A stretch of DNA of 64,000 bases from CAIRDP01 sp037134895. GTDB lineage: Bacteria > Bacteroidota > Bacteroidia > Bacteroidales > FEN-979. A model generated the notes under the pieces. It saw nothing but the letters and a program-made list of their open reading frames with translations, was not told the origin of the DNA and did not search any database. Shown here in pieces: positions 52,501 to 61,288 of this stretch (within the stretch, counting starts at the first letter, position 1; each line of letters opens with the position of its first letter). The translations under genes were made by a program, and so were the position numbers. The stretch is taken from assembly GCA_037134895.1 (NCBI GenBank), contig JBAXLI010000006.1, forward strand, positions 46,824-110,823. The letters run 5' to 3'.

Positions 52501-53908
52501 TACTGTCCAATCGGGTTCAACATTGACTATAGCGGCAGGAAAAGCGCTTACTGTAAACGGAGACCTTACCAACAATAACAGCAATGACGGGCTGATACTT
52601 GAAAGTGATGATCACGGCACAGGTTCCCTTATCCATAACAGCAGTAACGTTGCTGCTACCGTTGAAAGTTATATTACCGGTAGTGCCATATATACAAGTA
52701 TGAAATATCATTTTGTTTCTATCCCGACGCATTATGCAAGTCCCACTTCAAATCTTTTTTTTGGTTCTTATCTCTATAAACTTGACGCAACACAGCTTGA
52801 AGGAGCTGATTATGGGAAATGGGTTGATCTTGGTAGTTCAACAACGACAGGACTGAGCAACGCAAGCGGCTATATGATCTACTACCCTGAGTCATCTCAT
52901 ACATATACCTTCGATGGTAGCCTGAACAACGGGGATTTTCCAACGACGGTAATTGGTCATACCGGAGCATATACTTACAACCTGATCCCTAATCCGTATC
53001 CTTCAGCCATCAATTGGGGAGAAGCCAGCGGATGGACGAAATCTGCCGGCATCGGGGGTTCCATTTACATCTTCAGCGCTTCAACAGGGAACTATACCAC
53101 ACTTACCGGAACAGCAAATATCCCCATGGGTCAGGCATTCATTGTTCTGGACTATAATGAGGCATCCCCTTCAGTAACCATTAAAAATGCTGCCAGGGTA
53201 CATAGCAGCCAGGCATTCTACAAATCAGCAGAATTAAAGAAAAATCGGTTGGTTATATCTGCCTCCTCCAACAATTATTACGATGAGACAGTGGTTGCGT
53301 TTGACCCTGAGGCTACTGAGGGATTCGACCTGCCTACCGATGGGATGAAACTTGCAGGAATTGCTGAAGCACCGCAGCTTTCCACACTGGCAGGTGGTCA
53401 TAACCTCAGCATAAATACGCTTCCTCCATTTCAGAATGAAGTCATTGTCCCTATGGAATTTGAAACTGAATACAGCGGTCCGGTTACCTTTAACGCCTCG
53501 GACATGAACTCCTTCGATAACCTCGTCTCCATTTACCTTGAGGACCGTGAACTCGGCAACATTATCAACCTGAGGCAAGATCCCTTGTACACCTTCAATT
53601 ACCAGGCAGGTAGCGCCAAAGATCGTTTCAAATTGCGGTTTAACGGGACGATCGGGATAAATGAGACATCTGCAACGGTTGAAGGCAGGGCCTTCATAAG
53701 CAATGGCAGATTATACCTGGACATACCATCCATGCAGGGACAGCTTACCCAAATCAATGTGTATAATACACTGGGACAGGTCATCCGCAGTGAAGATCAA
53801 ATGATCACCAGCATAATTAACCTGGAAGCCTCATTTTCAAAAGGCGTGTACATCGTTCACGCTTCATCGGCAGACAAACATTTTGTAATAAAAGTCATTA
53901 ACAAATAA
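49553..53908 (+). CDS. Large T9SS-type surface protein with two duplicated beta-helix units
   Basis: The 1451-residue product starts at ATG 49553, or at ATG 49589, which begins the signal peptide directly. Residues ~32-565 and ~578-918 are two copies of one unit. Both open with Y-V-x-x-x-A-T-G-x-N-[ND]-G-T-S-W-A-[ND]-A-Y-T-S-F-Q-S-A-L-N and contain Y-G-G-F-A-G-T-E-[ST]-S-V-S-Q-R. A right-handed beta-helix with repeated N-C-x-F steps follows, and each ends with D-I-R-G-Q-A-R-I-Q-N-x-T-I-D-M-G-A-Y-E-W. Residues ~920-1375 hold a W-x-x-A-G-N-W-S-P domain and a beta-sandwich. The end (I-N-V-Y-N-T-L-G-Q-V...G-V-Y-I-V-H) is a Por-secretion domain. The role may be surface adhesion or polysaccharide binding. 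Confidence 0.85.
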   Translation: MTTVFQNKRSAGMKYAVLLTLSIFLSLSLKASTIIYVNSSATGSNNGTSWANAYTSFQSALNGAVSGDQIWVSKGTYKPSYDYGMGGGSRYYHFEMIEGVAIYGGFAGTESSVSQRANYQLGEVNETVLSGDLAGNDIWDCSFYDPWVGAIKGTTGTDNCYHVIYNPVSRGLTSNAVIDGFTITGGNANYYQNTSPHIKGGGMYNSQASPTIRNCTFTKNQAYIAIEGSGEAMALGSCIFNDISNPSISNCLFTNNFDHTSTIWCQNGGITMSNCTITHNYSWIDDSGVYILQNMITSSITNCTFSYNNGPGYGTALTTDYANNLTISGCSFIGNTARYYYNDSYGVGVVCNLNSTNINITNCNFSSNDINNLSGTVGEGGAIYNGGVDCENINISNCVFSNNKASHGGAIAISSATCTVTNSSFSNNIATVAGGAAICYKRESLDDYSGYIVFDNCAFWNNTSPIGNEFYSDGHDASHNCKIEINYSCFPNGTGDLVTANGGEIVATNHNIHSNPLFFNRSNNDLRLTTNSPCINAGNNAYNTASTDIRGQARIQNVTIDMGAYEWTEGVDPRLAIYVKYNATGNNDGTSWADAYTSFQSALNTAIANDDIYIARGTYKPSSAYTLTNTPRYYHFELKNNVGIYGGFAGTETSVSQRTGFGYGGANETILSGDIGTPGVNTDNCLHVFYNPSTGITNTALLDGVTITGGNANNASINEEKRGGAIYMSGNSPTFSNVVVTGNYAIFGGGACNNNSSAKYNNCLFFNNNADYGGAVMNFGSNLVAFNNCTFYGNTATTHGGGVDHSSSSPSYNNCIFWGNTSATGNQIYGYLSSTITLNYSCFSNSSNDIATETSASSVQTTNNDITSNPLFVNPAGNDFRLYGNSPSVNTGNNGYNALSTDIRGQARIQNTTIDMGAYEWTSGLDPASLITWTGALTTNWNTAGNWSPASVPLATDDVLIPDVTNDPTVNEAPTSPAVCRNLTVQSGSTLTIAAGKALTVNGDLTNNNSNDGLILESDDHGTGSLIHNSSNVAATVESYITGSAIYTSMKYHFVSIPTHYASPTSNLFFGSYLYKLDATQLEGADYGKWVDLGSSTTTGLSNASGYMIYYPESSHTYTFDGSLNNGDFPTTVIGHTGAYTYNLIPNPYPSAINWGEASGWTKSAGIGGSIYIFSASTGNYTTLTGTANIPMGQAFIVLDYNEASPSVTIKNAARVHSSQAFYKSAELKKNRLVISASSNNYYDETVVAFDPEATEGFDLPTDGMKLAGIAEAPQLSTLAGGHNLSINTLPPFQNEVIVPMEFETEYSGPVTFNASDMNSFDNLVSIYLEDRELGNIINLRQDPLYTFNYQAGSAKDRFKLRFNGTIGINETSATVEGRAFISNGRLYLDIPSMQGQLTQINVYNTLGQVIRSEDQMITSIINLEASFSKGVYIVHASSADKHFVIKVINK

Positions 53909-53922
53909 CAATCCCCCCGGAT

Positions 53923-54162
53923 ATGAAAAAGTCCATTTATCTCTCGTTGATTGCAGTTCTGTTATGTCTGAGCGTTCCCGTTCTGGCCGATGGTCCACCT
54001 CCTCCCCCATCAGATCCTGGTAGTGGCGGCGGCGGCCCGGTTGGCGCCCCCATCGACGGCGGACTCGGCATCCTTTTGGTTATGGGCGTGGTCTATGGAG
54101 GCAAGAAACTGTATAAGGCAAGGAAAAAAGACAAAATGGACGAACCGGCGACGGAGGATTGA
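53923..54162 (+). CDS. Small PID-CTERM-like membrane protein
   Basis: This 79-residue protein has a signal peptide (V-L-A-D), a Pro/Gly-rich stretch (P-P-P-P-P-S-D and G-G-G-G) and then P-I-D-G-G-L-G. One transmembrane helix and a basic tail (K-K-L-Y-K-A-R-K-K) follow. That order of short motif, helix and positive cluster is the layout of PID-CTERM sorting tails in Bacteroidota, thought to be handled by an exosortase-like enzyme. No such enzyme is in this window. It sits 14 bp after the large T9SS protein, so the two are probably co-expressed. Confidence 0.7.
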   Translation: MKKSIYLSLIAVLLCLSVPVLADGPPPPPSDPGSGGGGPVGAPIDGGLGILLVMGVVYGGKKLYKARKKDKMDEPATED

Positions 54163-54196
54163 CATTTCTAAAGACAATAACGTGGACAGGCCGCTG

Positions 54197-54310
54197 TCAG
54201 TGACCACCCTCTGCCGACTTTAATTGACCACATTACCATATTAGCAATCAATAAAATGAGATTGTCAAGTCGTTCCGGCAAAGGCTGGTCAAAATCGGCA
54301 TTTCTTCCAA
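54197..54310. mobile_element. Possible solo IS21-type element terminus
   Basis: TGACCAC occurs at 54201-54207 and again at 54225-54231, 24 bp apart, with CTGGTCAAAATCGG following near 54285. Repeated subterminal TGACCAC/GGTCA motifs in a non-coding stretch resemble ends of IS21-family elements. No transposase gene is present, so at most a relic remains. It occupies the left half of the 313-base gap 54163-54475. Confidence 0.25.
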
Positions 54311-54380
54311 CTTAAGTCATTTTGGTTTTAATATCAGAGTCCCTTCAGCATTAATATTGTTAATGATAAAAGTACAGGAT

Positions 54381-54407
54381 AAACCAAATCTCCTTGGTTT
54401 TTATTTT
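54381..54407 (+). terminator. Weak rho-independent terminator
   Basis: The 7-bp stem AAACCAA (54381-54387) pairs with TTGGTTT (54394-54400) and is followed by TTATTTT. It would end the beta-helix/PID-CTERM transcript before the kinase operon. Confidence 0.5.
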
Positions 54408-54475
54408 CTAAATATTTATTTTTACCTGAATGATTTTTCCAATTTATTGAACCTTCATGTTTTTATTCTCATCAT

Positions 54476-57400
54476 ATGAATCCCGAGAAGAAGAAAAAAG
54501 AAGAACCAGTCAATGAAGTCGGTGTGTCGAAATTAGAACTGGTTCAGGTGCAAGCCAGCCTGGAAGAGTGCAAGGCTGCATTAGCAGCAACAATGTTTAA
54601 TCTGGGGGAACGACGAAAGGAACTGCACTGCCAGAATATGATGTCTGAGATCTTCTCTGACCTCTCTCTTGAACTCGATGAAATTTGTGTCAAAGTCCTG
54701 GAACAGATACCCCCGGCATGGCAGTTCCCCGAAAAGACGGGAGCCATGATTACCTTGGAAGGCAAGGTCTTCAAGACTCCCGGCTATCAGGCAAAAAGTC
54801 CGCAACTTGAGCACGATATTGTTGCAGACAGTATTGCAGTGGGCAAGGTTTTGATCAGTTTAATATATGAAAAATCAAAAGATGCGGCAGATCCGTTCCT
54901 TCCGGAGGAAAGTGAACTTATTAAGTCAATTGCACTAAGGCTGGGTAACGTCATTGCGTTAAAAAAACGGGAGATGGCGCGGCGTAAAGGTGAAGCCCTG
55001 TATCATTCCATCCTCTCAGCCTCCCCCGATGTCATTACCATTACTGATCTGGAAGGGAAGATCCTGTTTTCTTCAGAACGGGCAGTGAAAATGTTTGGTG
55101 CCTCCAGTTCCGAGGACTTTCCCGGGCATAAAATGTTTGAATATATTGATCCACTGGATCATGAACGGGCTTCTGGTGAAATTGCAAAGATGCTGGCAGG
55201 CCAGCTTGCAGGCGCTGCAGAATATACTGCTTTGAGGGCGGATGGGAATAAATTCGATATCGAAGTTAACGGCGAATTTATCAGGAATGAGAATGGTCTA
55301 CCGGTTCAGATGATCTTTGTCACGCGTGATATTACCGACAGGAAAAATGCGGAACGCAAACTAGCCCGCACAGAAGAGCGATTCAAAGGCATGATCGAGA
55401 ATCTTAATGACGTGGTCTATGAGATTTCTATCGATGGAACGGTAACCTATGTAAGCCCGTCGATAGAGCGATTTGTGGGTTATAAACCCGAAGAGCTTGT
55501 TGGCAGAAACTTTTTTAGTTATATGCATGAGGACGATAGGGCGCTCATCAGGCAAAAACTGGAGGACATCGTCAATAAGGATCACGATTTTCTTGAATAC
55601 CGCTATTACGCTAAAAATGGCGGGATAAAGTGGGTCAGGTCCTCAACTACTCCAATTTATGAAGACGGCAAGTTGACAGGTGGCAGGGGTGTTCTCATTG
55701 ATGTGACCGAGAGGAAACACACTGAAAATGCCCTAAGGGAGAGTGAAATGCTTTACAAGAGCCTCGTTAACACCCAGACCAATTATGTGTTAAGGACTGA
55801 TCTCCATGGGAAGCATACGTATTGGAACCGGAAATTTGAGGAGGAATTCGGATGGATTTATTATAAACAAGGTATTGCAAATGCCGATTCTATGCAGTCA
55901 ATTTGCGATTACCATCACCAACGAACAGTGGAAGTTGTGAATGAATGCCTTTGCAGTCCCGGCAAGATAGTAAAAGTAGAACTTGATAAACCGGCAAGAG
56001 AAGGTGGGATCCGTACTACCCTGTGGGAATTCATTTGCCTGACAGATCTAAACGGAAATCCCGCTGAGATACAGTGTATGGGAATCGACATTACCGAACT
56101 TAAGAAAGCCGAACATGAACTTCAAAAAGGCGAGGAAAAATACCGCAGCCTGATCGACAGTGCCGATGCTACTATTTTACTTCTTGACAGGGAAGGTCGT
56201 TACCAGTATATTAATACCATTGGGGCCCAGGGTCTGGGGTTGCCTGCCGGCAAAATACTGGGAAAGAGGATCCATGATTTGTTCCCTCCAGACGTAGCTG
56301 AATCCATCATGTCGAATGTGGACTTTGTATTTTCTGAAAATGCAGGCCGGGTTGTGGAAGAGCAGATCGTTCTTGGCGGACAGAGGAGATGGTACAGGAC
56401 CAGCACTCAGCCTGTTCGCGATGAAAGCGGGGTACCGGTATCCGCCCTGTTATTCGCTTCTGATATAACAGGCAGAAAGGAAGCTGAGCTGTTGGTCAGT
56501 CAGAGTGAGCAAAAGTACAGGGCGCTTTTCGAATATTCTCCCGACGGTTACCTGATTTTCCAGGACGGTATCTTTGTGGAATGCAATAAGGCCTCTGAAC
56601 GGCTTGTTGGTGGCTCCAGGACAGATATTATCGGTAAAAGGCCTGATGAAATATCTCCGGAGTTTCAGCCCAACGGGAAACGATCCTTTGATTATGTGAT
56701 TGAAGTGGTTAACGAAGCTTTTGCAACGGGTAAAAATGAATTTGAATGGACTCACAGGAGAATTGACGGAGCTGATTTTCTTGCGCTGATCCACCTTGCC
56801 CCGGTCCAATATGAAGGCCGGGATGCCCTTCTTGTTTCATGGAAAGATGTCACTTTGCTTAAAGAAGCTGATAACAAGGTTAAAAAGAGCGAGGAGAAAT
56901 ACCGCAGCCTGTTCGATTTTTCACCCGACGGATACCTGATCGTCAAGGATGGTATTTATGTTGAGTGCAACAAAGCAGCGGAAGTCCTTGCGGGCGGGGA
57001 TCGATCGAGAATCATAGGGGCTTCTCCTGATATGCTTTCCCCTGAAATTCAGCCTGGAGGCCGCCGGTCTGATGAACTGGCTGCAGAACGTATCAGGGAA
57101 ACCCTGGAAAAGGGCAAAAACACATTTGAATGGGTGCATAAACGATTCGACGGGAGTGAATTCATTGCAATGGTCAACCTGGCTGCAATTGATTATGAAG
57201 GAGGCAAAGCCATCCTGGTTACATGGAAAGATATTACTGCCCTCAGGCAGACCGAACTGGCAATAAGAAAAAGTGAAGAAAAGTACAGGTTGATGTTTGA
57301 AACGATACGGGACGTATTTTATGAAGCCGATCTCGACGGGAATATCCTTGAGATCAGTCCATCGGTCAAAATCCTTTCAAAAGGTCAGTTCACCCGTGAA

Positions 57401-59656
57401 GAACTGATCGGTCAATCTCTCTTTTCTTTTTACTTAAACACTGAGGATAGGGACAGGTTCCTTAAGAAATTATCTGAAAAAGGAACTATCGATGATTATG
57501 AAGTAATGCTCAGGAACAAAGATGGCTCTATCATCCCTGTTTCTTTATCTTCCGGGTTTTTATATGGCCAGGATGGGAAGCCTTTGAAAATTGCAGGCAG
57601 TGTGCGTGATATTACTGAACGCCTGCGTTCCGACGAGGAAATACGTAAATTCAGGACAATAGCCGACAAAGCCAATTACGGAATGGCTATTGCCGCACTC
57701 GATGGGACGATGCTCTATTCTAATGAGTATTTTGCAAGGATGCACGGATGGGAGGTCAGTGAGGTCATTGGGAAAAACCTTTCCATGTTTCACAGTGATC
57801 AGCAGATGGTTCGAGTTCTTGAGACTGTCGGGCTTCTTCAGAAAAACGGGGAATTCCAGGCTGAAGAGGTTTGGAGAACCAGGAAAGACGGTTCTGCTTT
57901 CCCTTCACTGATGAATGCCATTGTGGTCTACAATAACGGAATACCTCAGTATATGTCGGCTACGGCGATCGATATCACCGAGATCAAGGAAAAGGAGAAG
58001 GAAATCAGGAAACTCAACCTTGCCATTGAACAGAGCCCTGTATCTATCGTCATAACAGACCTGAAAGCCAACATAGAATATGCAAGCCCCGCATTTTATA
58101 ATATTACCGGATATACCTTCGAAGAAGTAAAGGGGAAAAATGTCAACCTATTGAAATCGGGGAAAACTCCCGATTCGGTTTACAGGGACCTTTGGGGAAC
58201 CATAACCGAAGGAAAACCCTGGCAGGGTGAATGGGTAAACAGAAGAAAGGATGGAAGTTTCTACTGGGAAAGCATCAACATTACTCCCGTTCTGGATGAA
58301 AACAATAAGATTTCAAGCTACCTGGCAGTTAAACAGGACATCAGTGAAAGAAAGAGAGCTGAGCAGGAAATCATGGACCTGAATGCGAACCTTGAACAGA
58401 AAATCGCCGATAGGACAGCTGAACTGGCTCTCGCAAACGATGGTTTGACCAAGGAAATAGAAGAGAGAAAACAGATCGAAGAGGAACTTAAAACAGCAAG
58501 AAAAGAAGCCGAAGGGGCGAACCAGGCAAAAAGCGAGTTCCTTTCCAGGATGAGCCATGAGCTTAGGACCCCGATGAATTCAATCCTTGGCTTTGCCCAG
58601 CTGCTTCAGAGGGGTGATTTGAATCCCGGTCAGAAAAAAGGAGTCTCACATATTCTCAGGAGCGGCAAGCATCTTCTTGAACTGATCAATGAAATACTTG
58701 ATATCTCCCGCATCGAAGCAGGCCGCATTTCGTTTTCACCTGAACCTGTACAGCTCAATGGAGTGATCACCGAAATGATAGATATCGTTCATCCGCAGGT
58801 AAATGCAAGACAGATAACACTTGAAATCATTCAGTCTGACGCTATGCAGCTTTCGGTAAAATCCGACAGGCAAAGACTGAAACAGATCCTGCTGAACCTG
58901 ATTAACAATGCCATCAAATATAATGTGGAGGGAGGTTCAATCTGGATAAATGCCGAACTTCTTCCTCTGAATTCCCAGGGCTGGGTCCCGGTCAGAATTT
59001 CAGTTAAGGACACAGGGAGAGGGATTCATCCGGAGGACCTATACAAGCTTTTTGTGCCATTTGAAAGGATAGGAGCGGAAAATACCGAGACTGAAGGAAC
59101 AGGGCTCGGACTGGCAGTGGTCAAAAAACTGCTTGACCTTATGGGTGGTCTGATCGGTGTGGAAAGCACGCCGGGTGTGGGATCAACTTTCTGGATTGAG
59201 ATGCCACTAACCGAAAGCCAGATGGAGCCAATAAAGAATGGGTCGTTGACCCTCGATGTCAATAAGCTTGAGGACCATTGGGATGGAACAATTCTTTATG
59301 TTGAAGACAACAAGCCAAATATCGACCTGGTGAATGACATTATTGATTCCACCAGGCCCGGCATAAAGCTTATTACAACAATGTATGGAAGGCAGGCCGC
59401 TAAATTGGCCCGGGAACATAATCCGGACCTGGTCCTTTTAGATCTCAACCTCCCCGACATTCACGGTGCTGAAGTGCTGAAGATACTGAAGTCGGATGAG
59501 AATACCCGCAAGATCCCCATCTTGGTAATCACTGCAGATGCGGTCCCCGATCACATCAAGCCATTGCTGAAGGAAGGGGCAATGGATTGCCTTATCAAAC
59601 CTTTGGAAATAGATAATTTCCTTCGCATACTTGACAAGATCTTTTATAAAATATAA
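54476..59656 (+). CDS. Soluble hybrid histidine kinase with about nine PAS domains
   Basis: The 1726-residue protein lacks a signal peptide and membrane helices. The order is a coiled coil (1-45), a GAF-like domain (about 50-165), nine PAS/PAC units of ~120 residues (about 170-1300, each closing with a D-I-T-[DE]-R-K-like motif) and a coiled coil (1305-1345). HisKA follows with phospho-acceptor H1361 in S-H-E-L-R-T-P, then an HATPase domain with D-T-G-R-G-I and G-T-G-L-G-L, and a receiver with phospho-acceptor D1656 in L-L-D-L. PAS units five and six are near-duplicates. It probably senses cytoplasmic signals and feeds the next two genes. The partner REC-kinase gene begins 13 bp downstream. 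Confidence 0.92.
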   Translation: MNPEKKKKEEPVNEVGVSKLELVQVQASLEECKAALAATMFNLGERRKELHCQNMMSEIFSDLSLELDEICVKVLEQIPPAWQFPEKTGAMITLEGKVFKTPGYQAKSPQLEHDIVADSIAVGKVLISLIYEKSKDAADPFLPEESELIKSIALRLGNVIALKKREMARRKGEALYHSILSASPDVITITDLEGKILFSSERAVKMFGASSSEDFPGHKMFEYIDPLDHERASGEIAKMLAGQLAGAAEYTALRADGNKFDIEVNGEFIRNENGLPVQMIFVTRDITDRKNAERKLARTEERFKGMIENLNDVVYEISIDGTVTYVSPSIERFVGYKPEELVGRNFFSYMHEDDRALIRQKLEDIVNKDHDFLEYRYYAKNGGIKWVRSSTTPIYEDGKLTGGRGVLIDVTERKHTENALRESEMLYKSLVNTQTNYVLRTDLHGKHTYWNRKFEEEFGWIYYKQGIANADSMQSICDYHHQRTVEVVNECLCSPGKIVKVELDKPAREGGIRTTLWEFICLTDLNGNPAEIQCMGIDITELKKAEHELQKGEEKYRSLIDSADATILLLDREGRYQYINTIGAQGLGLPAGKILGKRIHDLFPPDVAESIMSNVDFVFSENAGRVVEEQIVLGGQRRWYRTSTQPVRDESGVPVSALLFASDITGRKEAELLVSQSEQKYRALFEYSPDGYLIFQDGIFVECNKASERLVGGSRTDIIGKRPDEISPEFQPNGKRSFDYVIEVVNEAFATGKNEFEWTHRRIDGADFLALIHLAPVQYEGRDALLVSWKDVTLLKEADNKVKKSEEKYRSLFDFSPDGYLIVKDGIYVECNKAAEVLAGGDRSRIIGASPDMLSPEIQPGGRRSDELAAERIRETLEKGKNTFEWVHKRFDGSEFIAMVNLAAIDYEGGKAILVTWKDITALRQTELAIRKSEEKYRLMFETIRDVFYEADLDGNILEISPSVKILSKGQFTREELIGQSLFSFYLNTEDRDRFLKKLSEKGTIDDYEVMLRNKDGSIIPVSLSSGFLYGQDGKPLKIAGSVRDITERLRSDEEIRKFRTIADKANYGMAIAALDGTMLYSNEYFARMHGWEVSEVIGKNLSMFHSDQQMVRVLETVGLLQKNGEFQAEEVWRTRKDGSAFPSLMNAIVVYNNGIPQYMSATAIDITEIKEKEKEIRKLNLAIEQSPVSIVITDLKANIEYASPAFYNITGYTFEEVKGKNVNLLKSGKTPDSVYRDLWGTITEGKPWQGEWVNRRKDGSFYWESINITPVLDENNKISSYLAVKQDISERKRAEQEIMDLNANLEQKIADRTAELALANDGLTKEIEERKQIEEELKTARKEAEGANQAKSEFLSRMSHELRTPMNSILGFAQLLQRGDLNPGQKKGVSHILRSGKHLLELINEILDISRIEAGRISFSPEPVQLNGVITEMIDIVHPQVNARQITLEIIQSDAMQLSVKSDRQRLKQILLNLINNAIKYNVEGGSIWINAELLPLNSQGWVPVRISVKDTGRGIHPEDLYKLFVPFERIGAENTETEGTGLGLAVVKKLLDLMGGLIGVESTPGVGSTFWIEMPLTESQMEPIKNGSLTLDVNKLEDHWDGTILYVEDNKPNIDLVNDIIDSTRPGIKLITTMYGRQAAKLAREHNPDLVLLDLNLPDIHGAEVLKILKSDENTRKIPILVITADAVPDHIKPLLKEGAMDCLIKPLEIDNFLRILDKIFYKI

Positions 59657-59669
59657 TAGCTGCATTTGT

Positions 59670-61283
59670 ATGGAAACTGATCTGAAAAAATCTCATATCC
59701 TTATCGTGGATGACCAGATTGCAAATATTGAAATGCTTGAGGGTTTTCTTGAAATGGAGGGCTACATCAATGTGAGTTCTACAACCGATTCGCGTAAAGT
59801 AATCCTGCTCCACGACAGCTTCAAACCCGACCTGATACTGCTGGACCTGATGATGCCATTACTTTCAGGGTACGAGGTTATGGAGCAACTTAGAGTTAAG
59901 GTGGCCAAAGATGACTTTCTGCCTGTTTTAGTTCTTACCGCAGATATAACACAGGAAGCTAAGCAGAGGGCTCTTACCCTTGGTGCCACCGACTTTCTCA
60001 CCAAGCCTTTCGACCTTACCGAGGTCGGCCTCAGGATCAATAACCTCCTGTTTGCAAGATCTTTAATGCACCAGCTGAAGGATCAAAACCTGATACTGGA
60101 TGAAAAGGTGAAGCAAAGAACAGCCCAGCTGGAACAGAGTAACATAGAACTGACAATAGCGAGGGATAAAGCACAGGCCAGCGATAGGCTAAAGACGGCT
60201 TTTATGCAGAATATATCTCATGAAGTGAGAACTCCCCTGAACGGTATCCTGGGATTCAGTAAACTGATGGCTGAACCGGATCTTAATGCTGGCGACAAGC
60301 AAAATTTCCTGAATTTCCTCGAGATATCCGCAAACCGACTGATCCAAACAATTACTGATTATATGGACATATCCCTGATAGTCTCAGGGTCCCTGGAAGT
60401 TTCCAAAAAACCTGTTCCTATCAATGACATCATGCGGGAAGTGAAGACTCTTTGCAGTAAAGCCTGTGAAAGTAAATCGCTGGCCCTTGATTTCGAGATT
60501 CACGATACCTTTAAAGATATTTTTTTTAAGACGGACCCGGAGCTTTTACGAAAAATCATCTCGCATCTCCTCAACAATGCTGTTAAATTCACATCTTCAG
60601 GTTCGGTAACTGTCAAATATTCTTTTACCAAGGATAGTTTTATATGTATTGTCAAAGATACAGGACAAGGTATCTCAAAAGAGGCCCAAGAAAGAATTTT
60701 TGATCCTTTTATGCAGGAAGATATTGCGGCAACAAGAGGGCATGAAGGAAGCGGACTTGGGCTTTCGATTGTCAGGGGATATATAAGGCTTCTTGAGGGG
60801 GAGCTTGAGCTTGAATCTCAGAAACATGTTGGTTCAGTCTTTACTGTTATTCTGCCTCTGGGAGATACGCAGAAACCCGTTGAAACAAGCCCGGAGACAA
60901 CTTCACTTACCATCACTAATGCTCCAGTGTTACTGGTTGCTGAAGATGATGATGCGAACCGTCTCTTTTTAAATTTTGTGCTGAGAAAGATCGTACCAAC
61001 AGTTCTTCAGGCAAGTAATGGAAAGGAAGCAGTGGAAATATGCAGGGCTCATCCCGAGATCACACTGGTGCTGATGGATATCAAAATGCCGATCATGAAT
61101 GGGTTGGAAGCAACAAAGGAGATCAAGACATTCAGGAAAAACCTGCCGGTGATCGCTATTACTGCCTATGCTATGAGTGGCGACGAACAATTATTCCTCA
61201 CCGAAGGTTGCGATGATTTCTTACCGAAACCGGTATCGGCCCATTCTCTTGAGAATAAACTGAAGAAATATGGCATTACATAA
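59670..61283 (+). CDS. Receiver-histidine kinase-receiver signalling protein
   Basis: ATG 59670 is chosen since it opens directly before the receiver domain and avoids the 26-bp overlap of the longer frame. The 537-residue soluble protein has an N-terminal receiver (about 8-125, phospho-acceptor D59), a coiled coil (130-170) and HisKA with H184 in S-H-E-V-R-T-P. An HATPase domain (about 285-400, D-T-G-Q-G-I and G-S-G-L-G-L-S) and a C-terminal receiver (about 420-535, D470 in L-M-D-I-K-M-P) follow. It has no sensor domain, so it likely takes phosphoryl groups or signals from the upstream PAS kinase. Confidence 0.92.
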   Translation: METDLKKSHILIVDDQIANIEMLEGFLEMEGYINVSSTTDSRKVILLHDSFKPDLILLDLMMPLLSGYEVMEQLRVKVAKDDFLPVLVLTADITQEAKQRALTLGATDFLTKPFDLTEVGLRINNLLFARSLMHQLKDQNLILDEKVKQRTAQLEQSNIELTIARDKAQASDRLKTAFMQNISHEVRTPLNGILGFSKLMAEPDLNAGDKQNFLNFLEISANRLIQTITDYMDISLIVSGSLEVSKKPVPINDIMREVKTLCSKACESKSLALDFEIHDTFKDIFFKTDPELLRKIISHLLNNAVKFTSSGSVTVKYSFTKDSFICIVKDTGQGISKEAQERIFDPFMQEDIAATRGHEGSGLGLSIVRGYIRLLEGELELESQKHVGSVFTVILPLGDTQKPVETSPETTSLTITNAPVLLVAEDDDANRLFLNFVLRKIVPTVLQASNGKEAVEICRAHPEITLVLMDIKMPIMNGLEATKEIKTFRKNLPVIAITAYAMSGDEQLFLTEGCDDFLPKPVSAHSLENKLKKYGIT

Positions 61284-61288
61284 TTACT

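Noticed and set aside
52267..52584. Reverse-strand frame of about 105 codons in the beta-helix gene
   Set aside because: It is antisense to a clear coding region and has no independent signal for translation.
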